Assembly: GCF_025685605.1 (NCBI RefSeq)
Contig: NZ_JAGTUT010000001.1
Span: 2,046,001-2,110,000 of the forward strand
DNA: 64,000 nucleotides
Source of the DNA: Granulicella arctica
Lineage (GTDB): Bacteria; Acidobacteriota; Terriglobia; Terriglobales; Acidobacteriaceae
Direction: 5' to 3'
The notes under the pieces are model-generated. The model saw only the letters and a list, made by a program, of their open reading frames with translations. It was not told the DNA's origin and ran no database searches. Position numbers and translations under genes: made by a program. Positions 52,670-63,147 of this stretch are shown one piece after another. Position 1 is the first letter of the stretch, and each line of letters opens with the position of its first letter.

Positions 52670-53416
52670 TTATAAAGCGGTCACACCAATTGATGCAGAT
52701 GAGGCCAGCAGCTCATCGAGGCTCGTGTGCGCGAGGATCTGCCGGTTGAAGACGTGGCCGAAGCTGCGTGCGACGGAATTGACGGCTGTTTCCATGCTGA
52801 GAGAGGCGTCCGGGTCGGCTTCGAGGTCGAGGCTGGTCACCTCGCGGTCGGCGATTCCGCAGGGAACGATCCACTGATAATCGCGCAGGTCGGTGGTGAC
52901 GTTGAGCGCGAAGCCGTGCGAGGTAACGCCCTGCGAGACATGGACGCCGATAGCGACGACCTTCTTCTCGAGGATGCTGCCGCCGCCGATGGTCCAGACG
53001 CCGGTGCGCTTGCAGACGCGCTGGGTGGGGACGCCGAAGTCCTTGCAGGTGCGGATGAGAGCCTCTTCCATGAGGCGGACGAAGTCTACCGGTCCCAGGT
53101 GCGGGCCCCTCTTGCCGGGCAGATCGCCGCGCAGGTCGAAGATGGGGTAGCCGACGAGTTGGCCGGGGCCATGGTAGGTGACGTCGCCGCCACGGTTGAT
53201 CTCGTGGAGTTCCACGCCGCGCGCTGCAAGAAGCTCGTCGGTGGCGAGGATGTTGGAGCGGTGGGCGTTGCGGCCGAGGGTGAGGACCGGCGGGTGTTCC
53301 ATTAAGAGGAGAGCGTCGCCAAGGGTCTGCGCCTTGCGGGCGGCGACGACCTGGGCCTGGATGGCGAGGCCGGAGGCATACGGGATGCGGCCGAGATGGA
53401 GGAGGTTGAGGTACAT
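52670..53416 (-). CDS. lipB: Lipoyl(octanoyl) transferase
   Basis: The 248-residue protein has the LipB signature: GRNAHRSNIL, HEINRGGDVTYHGPGQLVGYPIFD (about 75-98), IGVHVSQGVTSHGFALNV (lysine/His region) and WIVPCGIADREVTSL with the active Cys about residue 180. LipB transfers octanoate from acyl carrier protein to lipoyl domains. It precedes the E2 gene in the same operon, so the modifying enzyme and its substrate are co-made. Confidence 0.93.
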   Translation of the reverse strand: MYLNLLHLGRIPYASGLAIQAQVVAARKAQTLGDALLLMEHPPVLTLGRNAHRSNILATDELLAARGVELHEINRGGDVTYHGPGQLVGYPIFDLRGDLPGKRGPHLGPVDFVRLMEEALIRTCKDFGVPTQRVCKRTGVWTIGGGSILEKKVVAIGVHVSQGVTSHGFALNVTTDLRDYQWIVPCGIADREVTSLDLEADPDASLSMETAVNSVARSFGHVFNRQILAHTSLDELLASSASIGVTAL

Positions 53417-53550
53417 CTAGACTCGTTTGCGGCTCAGCATGTTGCCAACCTTAGTATCTCATTTGGGTACACGCCGGAATGCATTGGTGAAGGCGGTCTT
53501 CCCATCCGATGCACGGTGGCGGGCATCAGATGGAAAGGAGAAACTGTTCA

Positions 53551-54549
53551 ATGGATTATGTGAATCTGGGTAAGACTGGCCTGAAGGTGTCGCGGATCTG
53601 CCTCGGCTGCATGACCTATGGCGAACCGGCGAAGGGTGAGCCCAAGGCCGGACGGCACGCATGGACGCTCGACGAGGCCGCCAGCCAGCCATTTATGAAG
53701 CAGGCACTCGATCTTGGGATCAACTTCTTCGACACGGCCAATGTGTATTCGAGTGGCGCGAGTGAAGAGGTGCTGGGGCGCTTTCTCAATGCAAACGTGA
53801 AGCGCGAAGACGTGGTGATCGCGACCAAGATCCATGGCGAGATGCGTGAGGGGCCGAACGGCAGGGGTCTTTCGCGCAAAGAGATCTTCTTCGAGCTGGA
53901 TGAGAGTCTGCGGCGGCTTGGGACGGACTATGTCGACCTCTACCAGATCCATCGATGGGACCCGGAGACGCCGATCGAGGAGACGCTAGAAGCGCTGCAC
54001 GATGTGGTGAAGGCGGGTAAGGTGCGGTATATCGGCGCGTCGTCCATGTATGCGTGGCAGTTTGCCAAGTCGCTTTACCTTGCGGACAAGCACGGGTGGA
54101 CGCGGTTTATCTCGATGCAGAACCACTACAACCTGCTGTATCGCGAGGAAGAGCGCGAGATGATGGGGCTGTGCGCGGACCAGGGGATCGGCGTGCTGCC
54201 GTGGTCGCCGCTGGCGCGTGGGTTGCTGGCGAGGCCGTGGAAGTCGGAGAGCACGAGCCGGTCGGAGACGGACAGGTTCACCAAGGTGATGTACGCAAAG
54301 ACCGAGGACGCCGATAAGGCGGTGGTCGATCGGCTGGAGCAGATGTCGAAGGATCGCGGTGTTCCGCAGGCGCAACTTGCGCTGGCGTGGATGCTGACGA
54401 AGCCGGTGGTCACGTCGCCGATCATTGGGGCGAGCAAGCCGGGTCATCTTGAGGATGCGGTGGGCGCGCTCACGGTGAAGCTGACGACGGAGGAGATCAA
54501 GGCGTTGGAAGAGCCGTACATCCCGCACCCGACGCTGGGCTTCAGCTAG
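53551..54549 (+). CDS. Aldo/keto reductase
   Basis: The 332-residue protein starts MDYVNLGKTGLKVSRICLGC (ATG 53551, GGAAAGGAG upstream). It shows the AKR tetrad: FFDTANVYSSGASEEVLG (Asp, Tyr), DVVIATKIHG (Lys) and LYQIHRWDPETPIEETLEALHDVVKAGKVRYIGAS (His). VTSPIIGASKPGHLEDA is the NADP-binding C-terminal region. It reduces aldehydes or ketones with NADPH; closest in style to YajO/AKR11-14 types. The frame beginning at 53509 adds 14 unlikely residues. Confidence 0.9.
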   Translation: MDYVNLGKTGLKVSRICLGCMTYGEPAKGEPKAGRHAWTLDEAASQPFMKQALDLGINFFDTANVYSSGASEEVLGRFLNANVKREDVVIATKIHGEMREGPNGRGLSRKEIFFELDESLRRLGTDYVDLYQIHRWDPETPIEETLEALHDVVKAGKVRYIGASSMYAWQFAKSLYLADKHGWTRFISMQNHYNLLYREEEREMMGLCADQGIGVLPWSPLARGLLARPWKSESTSRSETDRFTKVMYAKTEDADKAVVDRLEQMSKDRGVPQAQLALAWMLTKPVVTSPIIGASKPGHLEDAVGALTVKLTTEEIKALEEPYIPHPTLGFS

Positions 54550-54617
54550 GACGTACCGAACGCACGCGCAATGGTCGGATCAGGGACCGTGCGCGTGCGA
54601 TACTTTTTCCAAGCCCA

Positions 54618-55412
54618 ATGAGTTTGTTCGTTCGACCAGCAGCGGGATTACTCGCCTTCGTCATCATGTCCTGCGCGGTCTCCTCAGCAGTCGCACAGGA
54701 GAGTGACGTTCCCGAGGCAAACCCCGGGAGGCCGACGGTGTCGACCCCGGCGACGCTGACGCCGATCGGCTATCTCCAGTTTGAGAATGGCGGCATCTAT
54801 GCGGCCCGGTCGCCGGAGTTTGATACTCGCTTCAGCCTGACGCAGGTGACGAAGCTGACGGTGGCACCGCGCCTCCAGTTCCTCGCCTTGACGGAGCCGC
54901 TGGTGGCGAGCCGGGTGGTCGAAGATAAGGAGCAGCAGCCAGGCGAGGTCTTCGCCGGAGTGCAGGCGGTGGCGCTGGCTGGATCCGGCCATCGTCCGAC
55001 GGTTGCCGTGAGCTATATCCGCCGACTGTACGAAAGCCCTGCGCCGGAGCTGGATCTTGGGACCTTTCGCCAGAGCGCACTGGTGCTGGTGAGCGAAGAT
55101 TTCCTCGGTTTCCACATGGACCTGAACGGGATCGTCAACGAGCAGGCAGGCACGAGGCCGCGCCGGGCACAGTTTGCGCAGACGCTGTCGATCTCGCACC
55201 CGATCGGCAAGTTCACCATCTCTGGCGAGCTGTGGCACTTCAGCCAGCCGCTCACCAACGGCAACGCGGTGGGGAACCTTTGGGCGGCATCGTACCCGCT
55301 GCGTAAGAACCTCGTGGTGGATGCCGGGTTCGATCATGGCTTTACGAGCACTTCGACCCATTGGGAAGGCTTTGCGGGGTTCACCTACGTGCTGCCTCAT
55401 CGGCTGTGGTGA
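54618..55412 (+). CDS. Outer-membrane beta-barrel protein, unknown
   Basis: The 264-residue protein has a signal peptide (LLAFVIMSCAVSSAVAQ) and beta strands with alternating aromatic residues, ending in FAGFTYVLPHRLW, a barrel-closing strand with aromatic C-terminus. TPIGYLQFENGGIYA and VTKLTVAPRLQFLAL resemble phenol-degradation MetA-like or transporter-annotated OM proteins. Stand-alone between convergent-free neighbours. Confidence 0.65.
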   Translation: MSLFVRPAAGLLAFVIMSCAVSSAVAQESDVPEANPGRPTVSTPATLTPIGYLQFENGGIYAARSPEFDTRFSLTQVTKLTVAPRLQFLALTEPLVASRVVEDKEQQPGEVFAGVQAVALAGSGHRPTVAVSYIRRLYESPAPELDLGTFRQSALVLVSEDFLGFHMDLNGIVNEQAGTRPRRAQFAQTLSISHPIGKFTISGELWHFSQPLTNGNAVGNLWAASYPLRKNLVVDAGFDHGFTSTSTHWEGFAGFTYVLPHRLW

Positions 55413-55487
55413 GGTCCGACCGGCGGCTGCATCTGCAAGCGGTATCCTCGTAGGACCACCTCATCTGTACAGGGAGAAGGCTTCCTC

Positions 55488-56663
55488 ATGAATATTAATC
55501 GTCGTGATTTTATGCGCGTGGCTGTGCCCTCTGCGGCTGCCGTAGCTGCTCTTCGCTCTGTTGAACTACCGATGCTCGGGCAGGCTTACGGAGCGCGACC
55601 TGCAGCTGAACTGGTGATCACGGACAAGACGGTTGTATTGAGCGGCGATGGTCTTGCCATCTCCAACCAGCAGCGCGTGCAGGACTTGGCGCGGCTGATG
55701 ACGAAGTATGAGAAGTTCGCCGACAGCTACCTTGTGGGTGGAGCGGTCGCTGAGCTGGAACAGAAGATGGCAGCGATGCTGGGCAAGGAAGATGCGGCAT
55801 TTCTGCCGACCGGCACGCTAGCAAACAATGTGGCGGTACGGCTGCTCTGCGGGGAGCATCGTCATGCGATCGTCCAGCAGGAGAGCCATCTTTATCAGGA
55901 TGAGAGCGATGCGGCGTCGCTTCTGAGCGGGCTTAACCTGGTGCCGCTCGGTGCGGGTAAGGCGTGTCCCAGCTATGAGGAGGTAGTGGCGGCGATCGAT
56001 GTTGCGGAGAAGAGTCCGTACCCGATTGTTGTGGGAGCGATCTCGATTGAGAGCCCGGTGCGGCGGGCGGATGGGGCAAGTGTGCCGTACGCGCTGGCAG
56101 AGCGGATCTCGAAGCTGGCACGGTCCAAAGGCATTGGGATGCACCTGGATGGCGCTCGTTTGCTGCTGCTCTCAGGAACGGCGGAGTTCGATGTGAAGCG
56201 CTACAGTGCGCTCTTCGACACGGTGTATATATCGCTCTACAAGTATCTCGGTGCGCCGTTCGGAGCGATGCTGGCAGGAAAGAAGGACGTGATCGCGAAG
56301 GTTCGCGAGACGCGCCACGTGTACGGCGGCACGGTGTATCACGGCTGGATGGCGGCGCTGCCGGCGCTCGATGCAGTCGATGGCTTTCAGCAGCGGTTTG
56401 CGGAGGCGCATCGCGCAGGAGAACGGCTGCTCGCCGGTCTGCAGGCAGCTGGAGGGTTTGAGATTCTGCGCGTGGAGCATGGCAGCAACATCGCCTTCGC
56501 GCAACTTACACCGGCTCGGGCGGATGGACTTGTCGAGCGATTGGCGAAGCAGGACATCCATGTGCGGCCGCTGCATGAGGGGAGGCTGACGCTCATGGTG
56601 AACGAGACGATCCTGCGAAGAACGCCGGAGGAACTGGTGGCGGCGTTTGTCGGCAAGGCGTGA
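55488..56663 (+). CDS. Threonine-aldolase-like PLP enzyme with Tat-type signal
   Basis: The 391-residue protein begins NINRRDFMRVAVPSAAAVAALRS, a twin-arginine motif (RRxFM) with a short hydrophobic stretch. The mature part is a beta-eliminating lyase/threonine aldolase: LVGGAVAELEQKMAAMLGKE, FLPTGTLANNVAVRLL, GMHLDGARLLL and the PLP lysine in ISLYKYLGAPFGAMLAG. Usual members are cytoplasmic, so an exported form is odd. It could process amino acids in the periplasm after folding with PLP. Start ATG 55488 has GGGAGAAGG upstream. Confidence 0.8.
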   Translation: MNINRRDFMRVAVPSAAAVAALRSVELPMLGQAYGARPAAELVITDKTVVLSGDGLAISNQQRVQDLARLMTKYEKFADSYLVGGAVAELEQKMAAMLGKEDAAFLPTGTLANNVAVRLLCGEHRHAIVQQESHLYQDESDAASLLSGLNLVPLGAGKACPSYEEVVAAIDVAEKSPYPIVVGAISIESPVRRADGASVPYALAERISKLARSKGIGMHLDGARLLLLSGTAEFDVKRYSALFDTVYISLYKYLGAPFGAMLAGKKDVIAKVRETRHVYGGTVYHGWMAALPALDAVDGFQQRFAEAHRAGERLLAGLQAAGGFEILRVEHGSNIAFAQLTPARADGLVERLAKQDIHVRPLHEGRLTLMVNETILRRTPEELVAAFVGKA

Positions 56664-56678
56664 TCTGCCGAAGCGAAG

Positions 56679-56712
56679 TGGCCCCGGGAATCCTTGCGGA
56701 TTGCCGGGGCCA
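56679..56712. terminator. Bidirectional terminator between aldolase-like gene and rnpB
   Basis: TGGCCCCGG (56679-56687) pairs with CCGGGGCCA (56704-56712), with an inner AATCC/GGATT stem and loop TTGC. It follows the plus-strand gene and lies just beyond the 3' end of the minus-strand RNase P RNA. Confidence 0.75.
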
Positions 56713-56720
56713 TTGTGTTT

Positions 56721-57181
56721 GCAGACGGCCCGTAAGCCGAATTTTGTTTTAGACGATCATTCCTCTAGGCGACCCATTACTGAGCCGCTCCAGCAACCTA
56801 CCCGCAGGTTTTGGCTTTTGCTTGCGCAAATCTCTCCGCCTGGGCGCATCGGGCCGATACGCGTTCGTCCGCCTGGAGAGGAGCGGGCGATTCCCTGCCT
56901 ATTTGGTCTTGCTCCGTGTGGGGTTTACCCTGCCGTCCGACTTACGCCTGACGCGGTGCGCTCTTACCGCACCTTTTCACCCTTACCTCCTGCCGCGTAC
57001 ACGAAACCCTTGCGGGATTCGACAGCAAAAGGCGGTATATTCTCTGTTGCACTGGCCGTCCAGAGGGCTTGAACCCTCCGTCCCGGACGTTATCCGGCAC
57101 ACTGCCCTGCGGAGTTCGGACTTTCCTCCCCCGTCAAACACTCCTGCGAATGAAGACGGCAGCGATCATCCAGCCGCCTGC
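56721..57181 (-). ncRNA. rnpB: RNase P RNA, bacterial class A
   Basis: On the minus strand the RNA contains GAGGAAAGTCCGAACTCCGC and GTGCCGGATAACG near the 5' end (about 57070-57140), and ATTCGGCTTACGGGCCGTC at the 3' end, the universal P4-flanking and 3' signatures. P1 can be built from GCAGGCGGCT at 57181-57172 with GGCCGTCTGC at 56730-56721. Length is about 461 bases, within the class A range. The RNA cleaves 5' leaders off pre-tRNAs with protein RnpA. Protein-like frames here are artefacts. Confidence 0.93.
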
Positions 57182-57187
57182 AGGTCC

Positions 57188-57193
57188 AGTGTA
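57188..57193 (-). promoter_or_regulatory. Candidate -10 of rnpB
   Basis: On the minus strand TACACT lies 6 bases before the inferred 5' end of rnpB (57181). No good -35 was found at 17 bp; the call is positional. Confidence 0.4.
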
Positions 57194-57330
57194 ACGCACA
57201 CGCCAGCGTGCCTCTGGAACGTCTTACGCCTGTTGACCGTATATAGCTGCACGACCTTTTTTCGCTTTTGTCGCAACGCGACTGCTACTCTCAACTCAAA
57301 CGGTCTGGCAGCGGTCTCGGAAACGGAACG

Positions 57331-58557
<1,227 letters not shown>

Positions 58558-58586
58558 CTACGTAGCACTCAGGACAGGATGACGGT

Positions 58587-59840
58587 ATGCGATTAGGTGA
58601 CTTGCAGGAGACGGTGAAGATGTCGCTCGACACACTGCGGGCGAACAAGCTGCGCAGCGGTCTCACGATCCTCGGCATCGTCATCGGTGTCATGACGGTC
58701 ATCACCATCTCATCCGTCATTAACGGCCTGAACAGCAGCGTCGAGGACCTAGTGCAGTCGCTCGGCTCGAACGTCCTCTTCGTCTTCCGCTTCCCGGTCT
58801 TCGGCTCGCGTCCTACGACGGAGATGCTGACCCGTAAGCAGTTGACCTACGACGATGCCGTGGCGATGCAGGAGCTGCCGCACGTCGTCGCCGTCTCGCC
58901 CGTGCTGCAGTTTGTCGATAACACTGCTCCGGGTCGCGTCGGCACGACCGCCGTGAAGGCGAACGGTCACGCCGTACAAAGTACCAAGCTTGAGGGCGAT
59001 ACCCCTGCCGTGAAGGATGTGAATGGCCTCGATCTGGCGGAGGGTCGATTCTTTACCGATATGGACATGCAGCGCTCCGCAAACGTGACCGTGCTCGGCA
59101 GCGACACGGCGATCGCGCTCTTTCCCGGATTGGACCCGCTCGGCCGGGAGATTATGGCGGGCGGCATGCTCTTCACCGTCGTCGGCGTCCTCGAGAAGCA
59201 GAAGCAGGCGTTTGGCGGCGGCACGAACCCGGAAGACAACAAGGCAATCTTCCCCATCACGACCTACCACAAGCTCCATCCGGAGAGCCTGGACTACTGG
59301 ATCTCGCTCAAGTATGACGATCCCAAGAATCGGCCACTCGTTGAAGATGAGCTGACGGAATTGCTGCGGCGACGGCGCAAGGTCCTCAATGCGGCACCCG
59401 ATAACTTTGCCGTCTTTGGCACCGATTCGCTCACGCGGCTGTGGAACCAGGTCACCGGCGGCCTCTTCCTTTTGCTGTTCGCGCTCTCGAGCGTGGCCCT
59501 ATTGGTGGGCGGTGTTGGCGTCATGAATATCATGTTGGTCTCCGTTACGGAGCGCACCCGGGAGATCGGCGTTCGCAAGGCCATCGGCGCGACCAAACGC
59601 ACGATCCTCACCCAGTTCACGCTGGAGGCGATGACCCTGTGCGCTGTGGGCGGCATCGCCGGGGTCGTTGTGGGAAGCGTGATCTCGCTCGGCTTAAAGC
59701 TGGTTCTTCCGGCGATTTTGTCGTCATTGTGGATCGGAACGGCCTTTGCCAGCTCCTGCGCGATCGGTCTGCTCTTCGGAATTTATCCGGCGTGGAAGGC
59801 TGCAAACCTCAACCCGATCGAGGCCCTGCGGTACGAGTAG
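58587..59840 (+). CDS. ABC transporter permease, MacB/FtsX type (second)
   Basis: The 417-residue protein has the same layout as its neighbour: LRANKLRSGLTILGIVIGVMTVITISSVINGL, a periplasmic domain and GVGVMNIMLVSVTERTREIGVRKAIGATKRTILTQFTLEA. The two probably form a heterodimeric mechanotransmitter for export of a lipophile or peptide, or lipoprotein handling. RBS GGACAGGATGACGGT precedes the ATG. Confidence 0.9.
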   Translation: MRLGDLQETVKMSLDTLRANKLRSGLTILGIVIGVMTVITISSVINGLNSSVEDLVQSLGSNVLFVFRFPVFGSRPTTEMLTRKQLTYDDAVAMQELPHVVAVSPVLQFVDNTAPGRVGTTAVKANGHAVQSTKLEGDTPAVKDVNGLDLAEGRFFTDMDMQRSANVTVLGSDTAIALFPGLDPLGREIMAGGMLFTVVGVLEKQKQAFGGGTNPEDNKAIFPITTYHKLHPESLDYWISLKYDDPKNRPLVEDELTELLRRRRKVLNAAPDNFAVFGTDSLTRLWNQVTGGLFLLLFALSSVALLVGGVGVMNIMLVSVTERTREIGVRKAIGATKRTILTQFTLEAMTLCAVGGIAGVVVGSVISLGLKLVLPAILSSLWIGTAFASSCAIGLLFGIYPAWKAANLNPIEALRYE

Positions 59841-59920
59841 AATAGCCATCCGGTCTGCAATCAGTACGATCGGTGCTTTTCTTACGCTGCAATGTTACCT
59901 AAGTTCGGTAGACTAGGCAG

Positions 59921-61102
59921 ATGGCGACCGCAATCGAGGTGATCACAACCCTGATAACGCTGTGCGGACTCGCCTACCTGGTGCTCGCACTCTGGTCGGC
60001 ACGAGACTTCGGCAGGCGCTGGCGTAAGACCTTCGCAGCAAACCCTGCGGTCTTTGCCCCGGATGTATCCGTCCTTAAGCCCGTCAAGGGCGTCGATCCA
60101 CGTATGTACGCAGGTTTCGTCACCCACTGCATGCAGGAGTACGCCGGCAACTTCGAGCTTGTCTTCGGCGTCAGCAGCATGGACGACCCGGCTGTTGCCG
60201 AGATCGAACGTCTTCGCACCGAGTTCCCCGCATGCGCCATCCGGCTCGTCGAGTGCCAGGAGCGCCTGGGGACGAGCGGCAAGGTCAGCAACCTGATCCA
60301 GATGCTGCGCGAGGCACGCTACAGCCACGTACTCGTTAACGACAGCGACATCTGCGTCTCTCCGCTCTATCTCTCCCGGGTCATGGCATCGTTCGTCGAC
60401 CCGCTTGTCGGCATGGTCACCGCACCATACCTCGGGCGGTCCGTGTCGAACGGCACCGGGCCGACGGTCTGGTCGAAGCTGGAAGCTCTCGGCATCTCGA
60501 CGGACTTTATGCCCGGTGTGCTGACGGCGCGGAAGCTTGAGGGCGGCCTGCACTTCGGCCTCGGCTCAACCCTTGCCATGCGGCGCTCCGCTCTTGAGAA
60601 GGCTGGCGGTCTCGAGCCGCTGGCCGACTTCCTGGCGGACGACTACGAGCTCGGCAAACGCATCGCCGCCTCCGGCTTTCGCGTTGAACTTTGTGCGGAG
60701 GTTGTCGAGACGACCGTGCCCGCATACGACTTCCGCGGCTTCTGGGACCATCAACTGCGCTGGGCGCGGTCGACCCGCGACTCCCGCAAGCTCGGCTACA
60801 TCGGCCTCGGCATCACCTACGCTCTTCCCTGGGCCTTGATGACCTGCATCGCCAGCGGCTTTGAGCTGTGGAGCTTTACCCTGCTCAGCCTCGTTTTGCT
60901 GGCGCGCGTGGCCGTTGCGCTCACGGTCGGTGTGGGTATTCTGCGCGATCCGCAGGTCCTCCGCGACCTCTGGCTGCTGCCCGTCCGCGATGCCTGGGGG
61001 CTGATCTTCTGGGTCTGGAGCTTCGCCGGCGACACGGTCGTCTGGCGCGGCGAGCGCTTCCGCCTGCAGGAGGGCCACATCGCCCGCGTCCAGAGCGCCT
61101 GA
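59921..61102 (+). CDS. hpnI: Ceramide-glucosyltransferase-like enzyme, hopanoid HpnI type
   Basis: The 393-residue GT2/GT21 protein has an N-terminal membrane helix, SVLKPVKGVDPRMYAGF, LVNDSDICVSPLYLSRV (about 140, the D-x-D equivalent), LGSTLAMRRSALEKAGGLEPLADFLADDYELGKRI (about 240, third Asp) and FWDHQLRWARSTR (Q-x-x-RW motif about 276), followed by C-terminal membrane helices. HpnI adds N-acetylglucosamine to bacteriohopanetetrol on the cytoplasmic face of the membrane; Acidobacteria make hopanoids. The ceramide-type alternative cannot be excluded. Confidence 0.85.
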   Translation: MATAIEVITTLITLCGLAYLVLALWSARDFGRRWRKTFAANPAVFAPDVSVLKPVKGVDPRMYAGFVTHCMQEYAGNFELVFGVSSMDDPAVAEIERLRTEFPACAIRLVECQERLGTSGKVSNLIQMLREARYSHVLVNDSDICVSPLYLSRVMASFVDPLVGMVTAPYLGRSVSNGTGPTVWSKLEALGISTDFMPGVLTARKLEGGLHFGLGSTLAMRRSALEKAGGLEPLADFLADDYELGKRIAASGFRVELCAEVVETTVPAYDFRGFWDHQLRWARSTRDSRKLGYIGLGITYALPWALMTCIASGFELWSFTLLSLVLLARVAVALTVGVGILRDPQVLRDLWLLPVRDAWGLIFWVWSFAGDTVVWRGERFRLQEGHIARVQSA

Positions 61103-61172
61103 CGCCTCGATGTGTTTCCATGGAGTGCTGCGAGACGAGCCACTTGGCCCTCGTGTCAACCAAGGAGAAGAC

Positions 61173-62036
61173 ATGCGCGCTCTCAACTTCCTCATCATCG
61201 CCGGGCTGTTTGCGACAGGCAGCGTGGCACCCTTGGCGCAACAGACGGTGGTGCCGCTCTACGCCGGAGTAGCGCCGGGTTCAGAGGGTAAGACCGCAGC
61301 CGAGGCAGTCAGGATCACGCCCCAAGGCGAGCATGTGTACTCCTCCGTGCATCACCCCTCGATCACAGTGTATCTACCGGCTCCGGGCACAGCGACGGGC
61401 GTTGGAGTGCTGGTGATTCCGGGTGGCGGGCACAGTGAGATCTGGGCGGACCATGAAGGGTTCAACGTAGCGGCGTGGCTCAGCCAGCACGGCATCGCGG
61501 CGTTCGTGGTCAAGTATCGGCTCGCTCGCGAGGCTGGCTCCACATACACCGTGGAGGGGACGGAGCTGGACGATGTGCAGCGAGCCATGCGCGTCATTCG
61601 CAGCCGTGCTGTGGAGTGGAGCGTCGATCCGGCGCGGCTGGGTGTGATGGGGTTCTCGGCGGGTGGAGAGCTGGCCGCACTGGTCAGCACGCGGTCCGAT
61701 GCAGGTTCGCCATCCAGTCAGGATCTGGTGGCGCGGCAGAGCAGCAGACCGGCGTTTCAGGCGCTGATCTATCCCGCAATCCCGAAAAACATGGCGCTCT
61801 CAAAGGACACACCGTCCGCCTTTCTTGCCTGCGGTGCCAACGATGAGGCCCGCATCTCGGAGGCACTGCCGGAGCTTTACCTGAGCATGAAGCATGCCGG
61901 AGTTCCAGCGGAGCTACACGTCTTCGCAGGGATCGGCCATGGCTTCGGCGTTCGCAAGACGAACCCGAGCAACGTGATCGACTGGCCGGACCTCTTCTAC
62001 CGCTGGCTCGGTAGCTCCGGCTTCCTCAGAAAGTAA
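61173..62036 (+). CDS. Exported alpha/beta hydrolase (acetyl-esterase-like)
   Basis: The 287-residue protein has a signal peptide (FLIIAGLFATGSVAPLAQ) after ATG 61173 with AAGGAG upstream. The hydrolase core shows GVGVLVIPGGGHSEIWADHEGF (oxyanion HGG-like), RLGVMGFSAGGELAAL (nucleophile Ser), an acid region around FLACGANDEARIS and AGIGHGFGVR (His). It resembles carbohydrate acetyl-esterases or BD-FAE-like lipases/esterases of periplasmic type. Confidence 0.85.
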   Translation: MRALNFLIIAGLFATGSVAPLAQQTVVPLYAGVAPGSEGKTAAEAVRITPQGEHVYSSVHHPSITVYLPAPGTATGVGVLVIPGGGHSEIWADHEGFNVAAWLSQHGIAAFVVKYRLAREAGSTYTVEGTELDDVQRAMRVIRSRAVEWSVDPARLGVMGFSAGGELAALVSTRSDAGSPSSQDLVARQSSRPAFQALIYPAIPKNMALSKDTPSAFLACGANDEARISEALPELYLSMKHAGVPAELHVFAGIGHGFGVRKTNPSNVIDWPDLFYRWLGSSGFLRK

Positions 62037-63011
62037 TCAAGTGGCGACAAGTTCGAGGTGATCGACCAGAGTCTCTTCGACATCGTTATGAGCAGGTGAA
62101 ACCGGAGCGAGGCCGCGGCTGTATTGTCGAGGCGAACATCCCATGACTCGCTTAAATGCCGTGCTGAACGCGCTCTCGGACTCATAGCCAAGCGACAGGG
62201 CGATGGCGGAGATCGGGTCGCTTGAGTTCACCAGCTTGTCCCCGGCGAGCAGCATGCGCCAGCGCGTCAGGTACTCCATGGGCGACGATCCAACCGTCTG
62301 CTTGAACTTCAGCGCGAAGATCGATCGCGACATACCAGCTCGCTCGGCCAACTCCTGCAGGCTCCAGCGATGGGCTGGATTTTCGTGCATCGCGGTGATG
62401 GCCACGCTCATGTTTGGGTCGGCGAGGGCGAAGAGCCAACCGACACCGCCGCCAAGGCCTTCCGCCAGATGTAATCGCAGAGCCTGCACCAGCATCATGT
62501 ACGCGAGCTGCTGGGCAACGAGAACGCCTCCCGGTTGGCGCTCCCGCAGCTCCAGCATCATCCGCTCGAGTGACCAGCGCATGGCCTCCTTATCCGACTC
62601 CTTGCGGATGTGCACGATGGGTGGGAGCATCGCCAGCAGGATATCGGCGTGTTTGCCGGTGAGGGCGAAGTGGCCACCGACACCGAAGCAATCACCGCCA
62701 CCATTAAGCACGCGGATCGCCCCATTGAGCGGCAGCTTGAAGAGTTCGAAGACGTCCACGGGGAGAAGGGCCAGATTATTGGTGAGGCAGAATGGAAGTC
62801 CACGCGGCAACAGGAAGCAGTCCCCCGGTTCAAGTCGTACCGGGTCGGGAACGCCCTCAACCGTCAGCCAGCCTCGGCCTGAGACGAGGGAGTAGCACTT
62901 GATCCCGTCGTGCCGGGGAAACTGAATGGACCATTCCCCGCCCATATCGAAGCCGCCGGACATGTAGCTGCGCGGCTTCAGCAGCGACAACACATCAGAG
63001 AGTGGATCCAT
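62037..63011 (-). CDS. AraC family transcriptional regulator with cupin_6-type sensor
   Basis: The 324-residue protein starts at ATG 63011 with GAAGG upstream. N-terminal cupin domain: WSIQFPRHDGIKCYSLVSGRGWLTVEGV, PVRLEPGDCFLLPRG. C-terminal double HTH: HRWSLQELAERAGMSRSIFALKFKQTVG and AIALSLGYESESAFSTAFKRVMGCSPRQYSRG. It is divergent from the SDR gene at 63148, over 136 bp, and probably controls it. Confidence 0.92.
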   Translation of the reverse strand: MDPLSDVLSLLKPRSYMSGGFDMGGEWSIQFPRHDGIKCYSLVSGRGWLTVEGVPDPVRLEPGDCFLLPRGLPFCLTNNLALLPVDVFELFKLPLNGAIRVLNGGGDCFGVGGHFALTGKHADILLAMLPPIVHIRKESDKEAMRWSLERMMLELRERQPGGVLVAQQLAYMMLVQALRLHLAEGLGGGVGWLFALADPNMSVAITAMHENPAHRWSLQELAERAGMSRSIFALKFKQTVGSSPMEYLTRWRMLLAGDKLVNSSDPISAIALSLGYESESAFSTAFKRVMGCSPRQYSRGLAPVSPAHNDVEETLVDHLELVAT

Positions 63012-63147
63012 TGTAGATACCTTCTTTTCGGACGATCGCAAAGATAAAACGGACTTTCCAGCATAGATTGTATCGTTTCCAGGGCCTATCGTTCTCATAA
63101 TGGATCGCAAAACGCTGGTCCTGAGTGACGTACAAGGAGAGGTTGCT

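Noticed and set aside
50873..52675. 600-codon Gly/Asp-rich plus-strand frame
   Set aside because: It is the antisense of the E2 gene; the low-complexity protein reflects Ala/Pro linkers read backwards.
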